Assembly (NCBI GenBank): GCA_002389905.1
Contig: DGRE01000070.1
Span: forward strand, 90,268 to 154,267
DNA from: Hungatella sp. UBA4396
Lineage (GTDB): Bacteria > Bacillota > Clostridia > Lachnospirales > Lachnospiraceae
Length of the DNA stretch: 64,000 nt
Direction: 5' to 3'
Every line of letters begins with the position of its first letter. The stretch's first letter is position 1. The notes beneath the pieces were generated by a model, which saw only the letters and a list, made by a program, of their open reading frames with translations, was not told the origin of the DNA and searched no databases. Both the position numbers and the translations under genes were made by a program. This document shows positions 1 to 8,271 of this stretch, piece after piece.

Positions 1-1
1 C

Positions 2-1375
2 CCGGATAAGGAGTTTATCAGACAGGGAGAAAATATTTATTCTCTTTATAAGGATGATACAAAGCTTTTAAGCGTATTTGACACCATGAAAACGGGAAGG
101 ATCGGTTCTGCCTCCGTATCTTTGGATGGAGAGGACACTCTCGTTGTCTATGCACCTGTAAGAGGTGTCAATTGGTACCTGGCTATCATCACCCCAAAAT
201 CAGATTTTACCGGCGTTGTCAATACGGCTATTATGGTCAATATAGGAACTACCCTGACTCTGACCCTTCTCGCAATATGGTTCATTGCCCGCTTTGCAGG
301 AAAGATTTCCAAGTCTCTGGGAAATGTGACGGGACGGATACAAAAGCTGGCGGAAGGCGATTTAACCAGCCCTGTGGAAGTGATGATGACAAACGACGAA
401 GCCCAGACTCTTTCCAATTCCTTAAAGGATACAGTGGAACGGGTGAGCGGATATATCTTACAGCTTCAGAATGCCCTGGAACAGCTTTCAGCCGGTAATT
501 TAGATGTCAATGTCAGCAATCAGTTTGCAGGTGACTTCGTGGTTATGAAGGATTCTATTCACAGCATCACCGACTTCTTAAACCAGTTGATTCACGACTT
601 GCAGCGGTCAGCGGAAGCCTTAAATCATGCGGCCCAGAGAGTATCCCAGAGCGCCCTTTTGATGAATGAGTCCTCAGGCCATCAGTCTTCTTCCATTGAC
701 CGGCTTTTAGAGGAGACGGATTCCATATCCAGAGATATAAACATTGTGGATGAACACGCAAGAACAGCCCGGGAGCTGATGGAGCAGTCCATGGAACGGC
801 TTTCAAAGGGGGATGAACACATGGAAAACACCCTCCAGTCCATGAAGAACATCAGTCACAATGCTTCTGAAATAACGAAAATTGCAAAATTCCTGGAGGA
901 GATAGCCTTCCAAACCAACCTTCTTGCTCTTAACGCAAGCGTAGAGGCTGCCCATGCAGGGGAGGCTGGAAAAGGCTTTGCGGTTGTGGCCAATGAAATC
1001 CGTGATCTGGCTGAAAAGAGTGCGGATTCCTCCAAGCGCACGGCTGAGATGATTGAGCATTCCCAAAAAGCCATTGAAGAAGGTTCCAGGTATGCCAACT
1101 TAACAGCCAGCTTCTTAAACGAGCTGACAAGTATGTCCAGACAGACCTATGAGATAACGGAAGACTTAGCAAGGCTTGTGGGAAATGAGAAGTCCAGCCT
1201 GGAAAATGCGTCTCTCGATATAACCAGAATTTCCCAGCTTGCCCGCCAGAACCTGGAATCCAGTTCCGATGTGGCTTCCTTAAGCGGAGATCTGGCACAG
1301 CAGGCCCAGAGCCTTGAGGAAATGTCAGGACGTTTCCGTCTCCGCTCTGACGCAGAAGGGAGGGATGCAGAATGA
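2..1375 (+). CDS. Methyl-accepting chemotaxis protein (5' end cut by window)
   Basis: The reading frame is open from base 2, so the N-terminus lies outside the window; the first ATG at 86 is internal. What remains is the end of an extracellular sensory domain of dCache type (ending near the NWYLAIITP stretch), one transmembrane helix (about residues 50-70 counted from the ATG at 86), a HAMP segment, and a cytoplasmic signalling coiled coil. The conserved hairpin tip is visible as EIAFQTNLLALNASVEAAHA followed by GKGFAVVANEIRDLAEKS. By family knowledge it would bind or sense a ligand outside the cell and control a CheA kinase. No CheW-binding or CheR-binding tail is obvious. Its stop overlaps the start of the next gene (ATGA), so the two are translationally coupled. 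The family call is secure; the ligand is unknown. Confidence 0.95.
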   Translation, partial: PDKEFIRQGENIYSLYKDDTKLLSVFDTMKTGRIGSASVSLDGEDTLVVYAPVRGVNWYLAIITPKSDFTGVVNTAIMVNIGTTLTLTLLAIWFIARFAGKISKSLGNVTGRIQKLAEGDLTSPVEVMMTNDEAQTLSNSLKDTVERVSGYILQLQNALEQLSAGNLDVNVSNQFAGDFVVMKDSIHSITDFLNQLIHDLQRSAEALNHAAQRVSQSALLMNESSGHQSSSIDRLLEETDSISRDINIVDEHARTARELMEQSMERLSKGDEHMENTLQSMKNISHNASEITKIAKFLEEIAFQTNLLALNASVEAAHAGEAGKGFAVVANEIRDLAEKSADSSKRTAEMIEHSQKAIEEGSRYANLTASFLNELTSMSRQTYEITEDLARLVGNEKSSLENASLDITRISQLARQNLESSSDVASLSGDLAQQAQSLEEMSGRFRLRSDAEGRDAE

Positions 1376-1824
1376 AACGGGGAAAATACATATTCATAAT
1401 CCTCCTGGCCTTTATGCTGGTATTTTTCATAAACGGCTGCAAAAAGGGAGAGCACAGCTTACAGGATGGCTATTACACGGCAGAAATGTCCGAATACAGC
1501 AAAGGCTGGAAAGAATTTGTCACCATCCGGATCAGCAACGGCAAAATTGTAACCGTTGAATACAATGCAAGGAATGCAAGCGGATTTATCAAATCCTGGG
1601 ACATTGCCTATATGCGCAACATGGATTCCAAAAAGGGTACATACCCCAACCACTATACACGGGCTTACGCCGCCAGCTTCCTTGCTGCCCAAAGTGATCA
1701 GGGAATCGATACCGTAAGCGGAGCCTCTGTTTCCGGAGGAAACTTTCAGAAGATGACCTCCCTTCTCATGGAAAAGGCCCGAAAGGGAGATACCTCTTTA
1801 GGCATTGTGGAATCTGAACAATAA
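1372..1824 (+). CDS. FMN-binding domain lipoprotein
   Basis: 150 residues. The N-terminus is a lipoprotein signal: positive MKRGK, a hydrophobic stretch, then the lipobox-like FINGC with Cys23. The rest is a small FMN-binding domain; near residue 116 it has DTVSGAS, which fits the D-x-x-S/T-G-A-S/T flavinylation motif in which ApbE attaches FMN covalently to Ser/Thr. Family members act in extracytoplasmic electron transfer (RnfG/NqrC-like, or flavin-based extracellular electron transfer). The start overlaps the chemoreceptor stop by four bases, so the pair is co-expressed. A strong terminator follows. I infer a surface flavoprotein; its electron donor and partner are not encoded nearby. Confidence 0.85.
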   Translation: MKRGKYIFIILLAFMLVFFINGCKKGEHSLQDGYYTAEMSEYSKGWKEFVTIRISNGKIVTVEYNARNASGFIKSWDIAYMRNMDSKKGTYPNHYTRAYAASFLAAQSDQGIDTVSGASVSGGNFQKMTSLLMEKARKGDTSLGIVESEQ

Positions 1825-1831
1825 ATTTTAG

Positions 1832-1866
1832 AAAATGTGCTGTCATAATTTGATGGCGCATTTTTT
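1832..1866 (+). terminator. Intrinsic terminator after the FMN-binding gene
   Basis: A 14-bp stem (with G-U pairs) starts AAAATGTGC and closes with GCGCATTTT, loop AATT, followed by T-rich sequence. It separates the chemoreceptor pair from the ABC exporter operon. Confidence 0.85.
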
Positions 1867-1937
1867 AATTTTATCAGTAATAACGGGAATATTTAGAAAG
1901 TTATAAGAAATTCGTATGGAAAATTGTTATGAAGACC

Positions 1938-1946
1938 TGCTATAAT
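1938..1946 (+). promoter_or_regulatory. Extended -10 promoter for the ABC exporter operon
   Basis: TGCTATAAT is a perfect extended -10 element about 40 bases before the ATG at 1989. I see no good -35 box at 17 bp, as is common for extended -10 promoters. The same TGCTATAAT occurs before the cdaA operon. Confidence 0.65.
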
Positions 1947-1988
1947 TGAAAGAAAGCGTAAGCTGTCATCATACAGGAGGGAAAAAAG

Positions 1989-3377
1989 ATGCGTATATGG
2001 AAAGGCAGGAAAGGTGAATTTGACCAAACCGAAGCTGCAGATCAGGAGGCAGAGCCCATGTCTGAGGAAGAGTTTAACATGGAACTGCAGAGCCTGATGA
2101 CAGAGGAAACAGGCGGAAAGAAGAAAAAGAAGAAAACGGGGAAAAAGTGGACCCGGAAAAGGAAGATTATTACAGGAGCCGGGGCTTTGGGAGCTGTTTT
2201 ACTCCTGCTTCGGATTTTTTCAGGGGGAGGTGCAAAGCCGGTCATGGTCAGCACCATCCCTCTTTCTAAGGGAGAAGTGGTGGAAATGCTTTCAGTCAGC
2301 GGCCCTGTCCAGGAGACCGACAGCGTGGAAGTGGTTTCCAACCTCCATGCGGAGATCCTGGAGCTGCCGGTCAAAGAGGGGGACCGGGTGGAGAAAGGAC
2401 AGCTTTTAGCCACTTTGGATGACCAGGATGTAAAAAAAGAGGTGGATATCGCCCAGAACGGTTATGATCTGGCTGTCAGCACCTATAACGATAACCAGTT
2501 GGAAGCAGAAAACGGGTATGCAAAGGCAAGGCAGGATTTTGAGACCGCAAAAGCCAATTATGACCGGTCCCTTATCCTGTTTCAGGGAGGCGATATTTCC
2601 CAGGTTGACCTGGAGGCGGCTTCCAATGCCATGAATGATGCCCAAAGACAGATGAGTTCCTATTCATTAAAAGATGGAAGGCCCATTGCCAACGAATCTT
2701 ATGCCCTGCAGATCGAAAAGGCTGCATTTGAGCTGGAACAGAAGAAAGAGGCACTGGAAAACACCAGGATTACAAGCCCCATATCAGGGACAGTGGTGCG
2801 CGTCAACTGTAAAGTGGGCCGGTTTGCAGATAAAACCGATGACGATAAACCCATGTTCATTATCAGTAACCTGGATGTGCTGGAAATGAAGATCAATGTA
2901 AGTGAGTATTCCATAGGCAAAGTAGAAATCGGACAGCCGGTGGAAATCAGCGCCGATATTTTAAACGGTGAAACCGTAAGGGGAGAGGTCACGGCCATTT
3001 CTCCTACAGGAGAGGAAAAGGGCGGCGGTTCCACGGAACGTGTCATTCCCACCACCATCCGCATTATAGATCAGAATACCAGGCTCATTGCCGGAATTAC
3101 GGCTAAGGCCAGGATCGAGCTTCAAAAGGCGGAGCAGGCATGGGTGGTTCCCATTTCCGCTATGATCCAGCAGCCTGATGGCAGTATGGTCATTGCGGCA
3201 GTGGAAGATAATAAAGTAAAATACATTCCCGTTGAAACGGGAGTGGAAAGTGACATAGAAGCGGAAATCGTACCAAAAGAGGAGGGAGCCCTTACAGAAG
3301 GGATGGAGGTGATTGAAACGCCTTCTCCCATGATGACTGACGGTATGGCAGTGATTGTGGCTCCCCGGCTTCAGTAA
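1989..3377 (+). CDS. Membrane fusion protein of a MacAB-like ABC exporter
   Basis: 462 residues. A charged, lysine-rich cytoplasmic N-terminus (about residues 1-55) leads to one membrane anchor near residues 58-76. The extracellular part then has the HlyD/MacA order: a barrel-sandwich first half (VVEMLSVSGPVQ, VKEGDRVEKGQLLATLDDQD), a coiled-coil hairpin (about 140-250), the second lipoyl half (TRITSPISGTVVRVNCKVG) and beta-barrel domains. In Gram-positive bacteria such adaptors sit outside the membrane and work with a MacB-type permease to move peptides, antibiotics or lipids. Start: ATG after GGAGGG at 1977-1982. It heads a four-gene operon with an ATPase and two permeases. Confidence 0.9.
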   Translation: MRIWKGRKGEFDQTEAADQEAEPMSEEEFNMELQSLMTEETGGKKKKKKTGKKWTRKRKIITGAGALGAVLLLLRIFSGGGAKPVMVSTIPLSKGEVVEMLSVSGPVQETDSVEVVSNLHAEILELPVKEGDRVEKGQLLATLDDQDVKKEVDIAQNGYDLAVSTYNDNQLEAENGYAKARQDFETAKANYDRSLILFQGGDISQVDLEAASNAMNDAQRQMSSYSLKDGRPIANESYALQIEKAAFELEQKKEALENTRITSPISGTVVRVNCKVGRFADKTDDDKPMFIISNLDVLEMKINVSEYSIGKVEIGQPVEISADILNGETVRGEVTAISPTGEEKGGGSTERVIPTTIRIIDQNTRLIAGITAKARIELQKAEQAWVVPISAMIQQPDGSMVIAAVEDNKVKYIPVETGVESDIEAEIVPKEEGALTEGMEVIETPSPMMTDGMAVIVAPRLQ

Positions 3378-3389
3378 GGGGGAGGCGCT

Positions 3390-4178
3390 ATGTGGAAAAT
3401 GAAAGATAAGCTTCCGGCCTACATAACAGAAAATGTAGAAGAAGATTTGATTAAGCTGGTGGATCTGGCAAAGATTTATGATACAGGCTCCATCAAGGTG
3501 CTGGGATTAAAAAGGATCAACCTGACCATAAAAAGAGGGGAATTTGTTGCCATTATGGGACAGTCCGGCTCCGGGAAATCAACGCTTATGAACATCTTAG
3601 GCTGTCTGGACCGGCCTACGATGGGACACTATTATCTGGATGGCATTGATACGGCGGATCTGCCTCCCGATGACCTGTCTGCCATCCGTAACCGTAAGAT
3701 CGGCTTTGTATTCCAGTCCTTTAATCTGATTTCCAGAACCTCTGCTTTAAAAAACGTAGAGCTGCCCATGACTTATGCCCATATTTCGAAAAAGGCAAGG
3801 GAAAAACGGGCTTTGGAGCTTTTGGAGCGGGTGGGCCTGGGAAGCAGGTATGAGCACATGCCCAACGAGCTTTCCGGAGGACAGAAGCAGAGGGTGGCGA
3901 TTGCCAGGGCTCTTGCCAATGAACCTCCTCTCATTTTGGCTGATGAGCCTACGGGAAATCTGGACACGGCTTCTTCTCTGGAGATTATGGAGCTGTTTTC
4001 CAATCTTCACAGGGAAGGGGCCACAGTGGTGGTGGTAACCCATGAAGAGGACATTGCGGCATTTACGGAACGGATCATACGGTTTCGTGATGGGGAACTG
4101 GTAAGCGACATCTCCAATATTCCCAAAAGCCCGGGAAGCGGAGAGGCCGTAAAACAGGGAGAGGAGATGTCATGCTGA
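3390..4178 (+). CDS. ABC transporter ATP-binding protein (MacB/LolD type)
   Basis: 262 residues. Walker A GQSGSGKST, Q-loop FVFQSFNLI, signature LSGGQKQR, Walker B ILADEPTGNLD and switch His in VVVTHEEDIA are all present, so it should be a working ATPase. The long loop and TGNLD style are typical of the MacB/LolD family that powers FtsX-like permeases. It lies 12 bp after the membrane fusion protein and its end overlaps the first permease by seven bases. It has a slightly long N-terminus (about 20 residues before the first strand). Confidence 0.93.
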   Translation: MWKMKDKLPAYITENVEEDLIKLVDLAKIYDTGSIKVLGLKRINLTIKRGEFVAIMGQSGSGKSTLMNILGCLDRPTMGHYYLDGIDTADLPPDDLSAIRNRKIGFVFQSFNLISRTSALKNVELPMTYAHISKKAREKRALELLERVGLGSRYEHMPNELSGGQKQRVAIARALANEPPLILADEPTGNLDTASSLEIMELFSNLHREGATVVVVTHEEDIAAFTERIIRFRDGELVSDISNIPKSPGSGEAVKQGEEMSC

Positions 4179-5380
4179 TTGAAAATATGAGTATGGCACT
4201 TCATGCCATAAGGGCCAATAAGATGAGATCTTTTCTGACCATGCTGGGAATTATCATAGGCATTGGAGCGGTTATTGCTATCGTGTCCGTAGGTGACAGC
4301 ATGAGGAATCTTTTTGCCGATGCCTATAAGGATGTGGGATTTAACCGGGCTATCATTATGGTGTCCTGGGAGGTGGAGGATTTCCGGATGACGGATCTTT
4401 TCACCAGAGAGGAAATGGGCCGTATTAAGGATATATACCAGGACAAAATAGAATACATTGACAGCGATTCCTATGCCGAAACAGAGGCTGTCAACGGGCG
4501 CAGGAAGGTGAAGTTCCAATTCCAGGGAATTGATTCCAACTATACGGATGTCCAGCCCTTAAATATGATTTACGGAAGGTCTCTGAATGAAGGGGATATA
4601 AAAAGCGGGGCCAGGAATGTGGTTCTGGAAGACAAAGGCGCACAGCAGTTATTCGGCACAGCCGATTGTGCGGGAAGAACCTTCCGCATGACCATAAATA
4701 AAGACACTCAGGAGTATACGGTGGTGGGCGTGTACCGCAAAGATTTATCCCCCATGGTGGCTATGATGATGGGAAACGGTCAGAACCAGTCGGGATTTCT
4801 GCCTGATACGGTACTTACAAAGCCGGGGGATTCGTTTCAGACTGTGAATTTTTATGTCAGGGAGGGAGTTGACATGGCTTCCTTTCTGAAGGAACTGACC
4901 AGGTATGTGGCGAAGTTAAAGAACAGGGCAGAATCGGAAATCAGGACCATGTCCGTAGCGGACCAGATGGGAAGCGTGGATTCGGGCCTTTCCGGCATGT
5001 CAGCCGCAGTGGGCGGAATTGCTGCCATTTCCCTGCTGGTGGGCGGGATCGGCATTATGAATATCATGATGGTCTCAGTCACGGAGAGGACAAGGGAAAT
5101 CGGAATCCGTAAGGCTTTAGGAGCCAGGACAAGGGATATTATGGTTCAGTTTCTGACGGAATCCGCGTTTATGTCTCTATGTGGAGGGGTGACCGGAATT
5201 TTGCTGGGAGCACTTCTGGTAAAAGCCGGAGGAGCAGTGTTTCAGATGACTGTAATCATCAGGCCTTCCGTGGTCATCCTGGCAGTGGGCTTTTCGGCCC
5301 TGGTGGGAATTTTCTTCGGCCTTTACCCTGCTTCCAAGGCAGCTAAGGCAGATCCCATTGAAGCATTGAGATATGAGTAA
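4172..5380 (+). CDS. MacB-like ABC transporter permease, first copy
   Basis: 402 residues. Architecture is MacB_PCD plus FtsX: one N-terminal membrane helix (FLTMLGIIIGIGAVIAIVSV), a large extracellular domain (about 45-270) and three C-terminal helices containing the conserved VTERTREIGIRKALGA segment. It starts seven bases inside the ATPase gene, after GGAGAGGAG. It is a close paralog of the next gene, so the transporter is probably a heterodimer of the two permeases with an ATPase dimer and the fusion protein at 1989. Substrate is unknown. Confidence 0.9.
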   Translation: MLIENMSMALHAIRANKMRSFLTMLGIIIGIGAVIAIVSVGDSMRNLFADAYKDVGFNRAIIMVSWEVEDFRMTDLFTREEMGRIKDIYQDKIEYIDSDSYAETEAVNGRRKVKFQFQGIDSNYTDVQPLNMIYGRSLNEGDIKSGARNVVLEDKGAQQLFGTADCAGRTFRMTINKDTQEYTVVGVYRKDLSPMVAMMMGNGQNQSGFLPDTVLTKPGDSFQTVNFYVREGVDMASFLKELTRYVAKLKNRAESEIRTMSVADQMGSVDSGLSGMSAAVGGIAAISLLVGGIGIMNIMMVSVTERTREIGIRKALGARTRDIMVQFLTESAFMSLCGGVTGILLGALLVKAGGAVFQMTVIIRPSVVILAVGFSALVGIFFGLYPASKAAKADPIEALRYE

Positions 5381-5392
5381 AAGGAGGGCATC

Positions 5393-6604
5393 ATGCTGCT
5401 GGAAAATATGAATATGGCTATTCATGCCATCAAGGCCAATAAGATGCGTTCCTTTTTGACCATGCTGGGGATCATCATAGGCATTGGCTCTGTCATAGCC
5501 ATTGTGTCCATTGGAGATACCATGCGTTCCATGGTATCGGACCTTTATAAGAACGTGGGTATGACCATGGCTTATGTTTACATCTGGCCTTCAGACGGGG
5601 ACAGTATGCGGGAAAGCGATTATTTTACCCTTGATGAGACAGAGAGAATGAAAGAAGTATTTGGAGATGAACTGGCTTACATTGACAGCAATGCATCAGT
5701 CAATGCGGAAGCCCTTTATGGACGCAATAAGGTCAAATATCAGTTTGAGGGCATTTATGCCCATTATACTGATGTGCATGAAATCAATGTTATTTACGGA
5801 CGGAATTTAAATGAAGCTGATATAAAAGGAAGGAAAAATAATGTTGTGCTGGAGGCCAATGGGGCAAAGGAACTGTTCGGCACAGAAAATGCCGTGGGAA
5901 AAACCTTCCGCACTACCATATACGGCAATACGGATGATTACCATGTGGTGGGCATTTACCGCCTGGATCAAAGTCCTTTTGAGGCCATTATGGCAGGAAG
6001 AAGCGAAACCAGGGCAGGATATATGCCAGATACCCTGCTGACCTGGCCCAATGATACTTTTTTCGGAGCCAGGGTATTTGCCAGAGAGGGTACGGATATG
6101 GAGGTTTTTTCTGATAAGCTCTCTTCCTATCTTGCAAAGGCCAAGGGCCGGAACAAAGAGGATATCGCCTTTTCTTCAGCCGCCAGTGAAATGGGCACTG
6201 TGGACGCGGCTATGGGCGGTTTGTCCGCTGCGGTAGGCGGTATTGCGGCCATCTCTCTTTTGGTAGGAGGAATCGGGATCATGAATATTATGCTGGTTTC
6301 CGTCACTGAGAGAACAAGAGAAATCGGCATCCGGAAAGCCCTGGGAGCAAAAACAAGGGATATTATGATCCAGTTCCTGACTGAATCCGCCATACTTTCT
6401 GCTTTAGGAGGAATCCTGGGGATTCTGACAGGGGCAGGGCTGGTGATGGCAGGAGGCCTTTTATTTGGCATTGGAGTAGTCATAAAGCCGGCTGTCATCC
6501 TGGTGGCAGTAGGTTTCTCTGCCCTGGTAGGATTATTTTTCGGAATCTATCCGGCCCAGAAAGCAGCCAAGGCAGATCCCATTGACGCATTGCGGTATGA
6601 ATAA
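5393..6604 (+). CDS. MacB-like ABC transporter permease, second copy
   Basis: 403 residues with the same layout as its upstream neighbour: N-terminal helix (FLTMLGIIIGIGSVIAIVSI), extracellular domain, and C-terminal FtsX helices with VTERTREIGIRKALGA. The membrane ends of the two paralogs are nearly identical whereas the extracellular middles have drifted, as expected if the duplicated subunits now form a heterodimer with different outer faces. AAGGAGG lies just before the ATG. It is the last gene of the operon. Confidence 0.9.
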   Translation: MLLENMNMAIHAIKANKMRSFLTMLGIIIGIGSVIAIVSIGDTMRSMVSDLYKNVGMTMAYVYIWPSDGDSMRESDYFTLDETERMKEVFGDELAYIDSNASVNAEALYGRNKVKYQFEGIYAHYTDVHEINVIYGRNLNEADIKGRKNNVVLEANGAKELFGTENAVGKTFRTTIYGNTDDYHVVGIYRLDQSPFEAIMAGRSETRAGYMPDTLLTWPNDTFFGARVFAREGTDMEVFSDKLSSYLAKAKGRNKEDIAFSSAASEMGTVDAAMGGLSAAVGGIAAISLLVGGIGIMNIMLVSVTERTREIGIRKALGAKTRDIMIQFLTESAILSALGGILGILTGAGLVMAGGLLFGIGVVIKPAVILVAVGFSALVGLFFGIYPAQKAAKADPIDALRYE

Positions 6605-6659
6605 GAACTATTACAAAAAATAAAAATTCTGTATTGGGGTCGCAAAATGGGGAGTTGTA

Positions 6660-6668
6660 TGCTATAAT
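6660..6668 (+). promoter_or_regulatory. Extended -10 promoter for the cdaA operon
   Basis: TGCTATAAT lies about 205 bases before the first gene of the operon (ATG 6873). No good -35 is seen. A transcript from here would carry a leader of about 200 nt that contains the hairpins annotated at 6693-6857. Confidence 0.55.
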
Positions 6669-6692
6669 ATCCACGAAAGCAATGAGCAGGGC

Positions 6693-6765
6693 GAATCAGG
6701 GCGTGGGAAAAGATTTTTTCGTTATGCTAGCATATAAGAAAAAATCTTTTCGCATGTCCTGATTC
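6693..6765. repeat. 73-bp long palindrome in the cdaA-operon leader
   Basis: GAATCAGG at 6693 pairs with CCTGATTC ending at 6765. Inside, GAAAAGATTTTTTC is matched by its exact complement, and the apex is TATGCTAGCATA. Only a few central-arm bases are unpaired. As RNA it would be a very stable hairpin; as DNA it resembles a small palindromic mobile repeat. Confidence 0.8.
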
Positions 6766-6768
6766 ATA

Positions 6769-6857
6769 GGGCGAAAGCCCGTGAGCCAACAAATCCTGCG
6801 GATTTGTTGGCTGCCCTGCGGCCCCGCGGGATTCCTGTTTGTCCTGCGGACTCGCCT
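6769..6857. repeat. Cluster of GC-rich hairpins in the cdaA-operon leader
   Basis: Three hairpins follow the long palindrome: GGGC-GAAA-GCCC (6769-6780, GNRA loop), a perfect 13-bp stem around TGC at 6784-6812 (AGCCAACAAATCC / GGATTTGTTGGCT), and GTCC-TGC-GGAC at 6841-6851, with further CCTGCGG and CCGCGG palindromes between. The CCTGCGG loop motif recurs in other repeats of this window. The cluster ends just before the ribosome binding site of the gene at 6873. Confidence 0.7.
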
Positions 6858-6872
6858 AATAAAGGAGATCCG

Positions 6873-7301
6873 ATGATTAGCGAAGAAAAAATCAAAATCA
6901 TGACAAACCTGGCCATGTTTGAAAAGCATGAAGGAAAAAAGATCCTGCCTGCGTCCCGGTACTTTAAAAGCGACTACATCAGCAGCAAGCTGTTCCGCTC
7001 CTTTTTCAGCTACACCCTAAGCTTTGCCTTATGCCTGACTCTATGGGGCCTATACCACATGGAATACTGGCTGAACAACTTAGAACTTGAAAAACTGACC
7101 CAGGCCGGAATCTGGATCGGCACCATTTACTGCGCAGGCCTGATTATCTATCTGCTTATCAGTGCTTATGTCTATTTAAAACGCTACGAATATGCCAGCC
7201 GCAGGGTAAAGGTTTACCTGGGCAAATTGAAAAAGCTGGACAAACGGTATGGAGGAACTTCCAGACCAATAAAACGAACAAAGGGAGGGCGGACATCATG
7301 A
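6873..7301 (+). CDS. Conserved membrane protein of unknown function, upstream of cdaA
   Basis: 142 residues. ATG 6873 is chosen because AAAGGAG lies at 6861-6867; the frame is open further upstream but that part is the hairpin leader. The protein has a charged N-terminus, two predicted membrane helices (about residues 45-65 and 80-105) and a very basic C-terminal tail rich in Lys/Arg. It overlaps the next membrane-protein gene by four bases. I do not recognise a family. Its place as first gene of a tight four-gene run ending in cdaA-cdaR suggests a membrane role connected to cyclic di-AMP or the cell envelope, which is inference from position only. Confidence 0.75.
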   Translation: MISEEKIKIMTNLAMFEKHEGKKILPASRYFKSDYISSKLFRSFFSYTLSFALCLTLWGLYHMEYWLNNLELEKLTQAGIWIGTIYCAGLIIYLLISAYVYLKRYEYASRRVKVYLGKLKKLDKRYGGTSRPIKRTKGGRTS

Positions 7302-8245
7302 TGGGCCTCCTTGTGCTGAAGGAAAGGCTGAAGGAACTTTACGCCAGGTTTGATATTTATATCACGCCGGTGATTAAATTCATTTTCAGCGGTATGACAT
7401 TTTTCCTTATAAATAATAATATTGGCTTTACGGCACCTCTGACAGAGCCTTTGGTTCCTTTGGTTCTGGCTTTGGTATGCTCCTTTCTGCCCTATGGAGC
7501 CATTTCCTTTATGGCTGCATTATTTATGCTGGCCCATTTATGGGGAATCTCCTTGGAGATCACTCTGGTGATGCTGGTATTTGTTCTGGCTGCCGGCCTT
7601 TTATACTATGGCTTCCAACCCGGAGACAGCTATCTTCTGATACTGACACCCATATGCTTCCTTTTCAAGATTCCCTATGCAATCCCCCTGATTGCAGGAC
7701 TTTCAGGAAGCGCTATTTCCGTCATTCCCGTAAGCTGCGGCGTTTTTATTTATTACGCCCTTCTCTATGTAAAGCAGAATGCCGGAGTCCTTACCAATGA
7801 TTTATCTCAAGATGAAGTGCAGAAATTCATGCAGATCATCAGAAGCCTTATGGCAAATAAAGAAATGCTGATCATGATTGCAGCATTCGTTCTGGCCCTT
7901 GTAATCGTGGTCATCATCAGAAATTTATCTGTAGATTACGCCTGGATCATTGCCATTGCAGGCGGCACTGTTACCCAGCTTGGCGTGATTTTTATGGGAG
8001 ATATCACCTCCACCGTATCCGTATCAGTTCTTGGACTTTTAGCGGGAGTGCTGGCTTCCATGGTTCTTGCGGCCATTTATACGTTTTTCGTCTTTGCAGT
8101 GGATTATTCCAGGACGGAATACGTCCAGTTTGAAGATGACGATTACTATTATTATGTGAAGGCTGTTCCAAAACTTACAGTCAAAACCCCTGACGTAAAG
8201 GTTCAAAAAATTAATGCCAGAAAACTCCAAAGACCGCAGAGGTAG
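7298..8245 (+). CDS. Polytopic membrane protein of unknown function, upstream of cdaA
   Basis: 315 residues, about eight to nine hydrophobic segments, a short soluble loop near residues 165-190 and a soluble C-terminal tail from about residue 268. The tail begins with a striking acidic/tyrosine run (FEDDDYYYYVKAVPKLTV) and ends basic. It overlaps the upstream gene (ATGA) and sits 26 bp before cdaA. I recognise no named family; I believe similar proteins occur in the same place in related Lachnospiraceae but cannot check. Together with the 6873 product it may be a membrane complex co-expressed with the c-di-AMP synthase. Confidence 0.8.
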   Translation: MMGLLVLKERLKELYARFDIYITPVIKFIFSGMTFFLINNNIGFTAPLTEPLVPLVLALVCSFLPYGAISFMAALFMLAHLWGISLEITLVMLVFVLAAGLLYYGFQPGDSYLLILTPICFLFKIPYAIPLIAGLSGSAISVIPVSCGVFIYYALLYVKQNAGVLTNDLSQDEVQKFMQIIRSLMANKEMLIMIAAFVLALVIVVIIRNLSVDYAWIIAIAGGTVTQLGVIFMGDITSTVSVSVLGLLAGVLASMVLAAIYTFFVFAVDYSRTEYVQFEDDDYYYYVKAVPKLTVKTPDVKVQKINARKLQRPQR

Positions 8246-8271
8246 GAAGAAATGAGAGGGAGGTGGGTATT

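Noticed and set aside
6804..6872. Upstream extension of the membrane-protein gene at 6873
   Set aside because: The extension is encoded by the GC-rich hairpin cluster and precedes the only good ribosome binding site.
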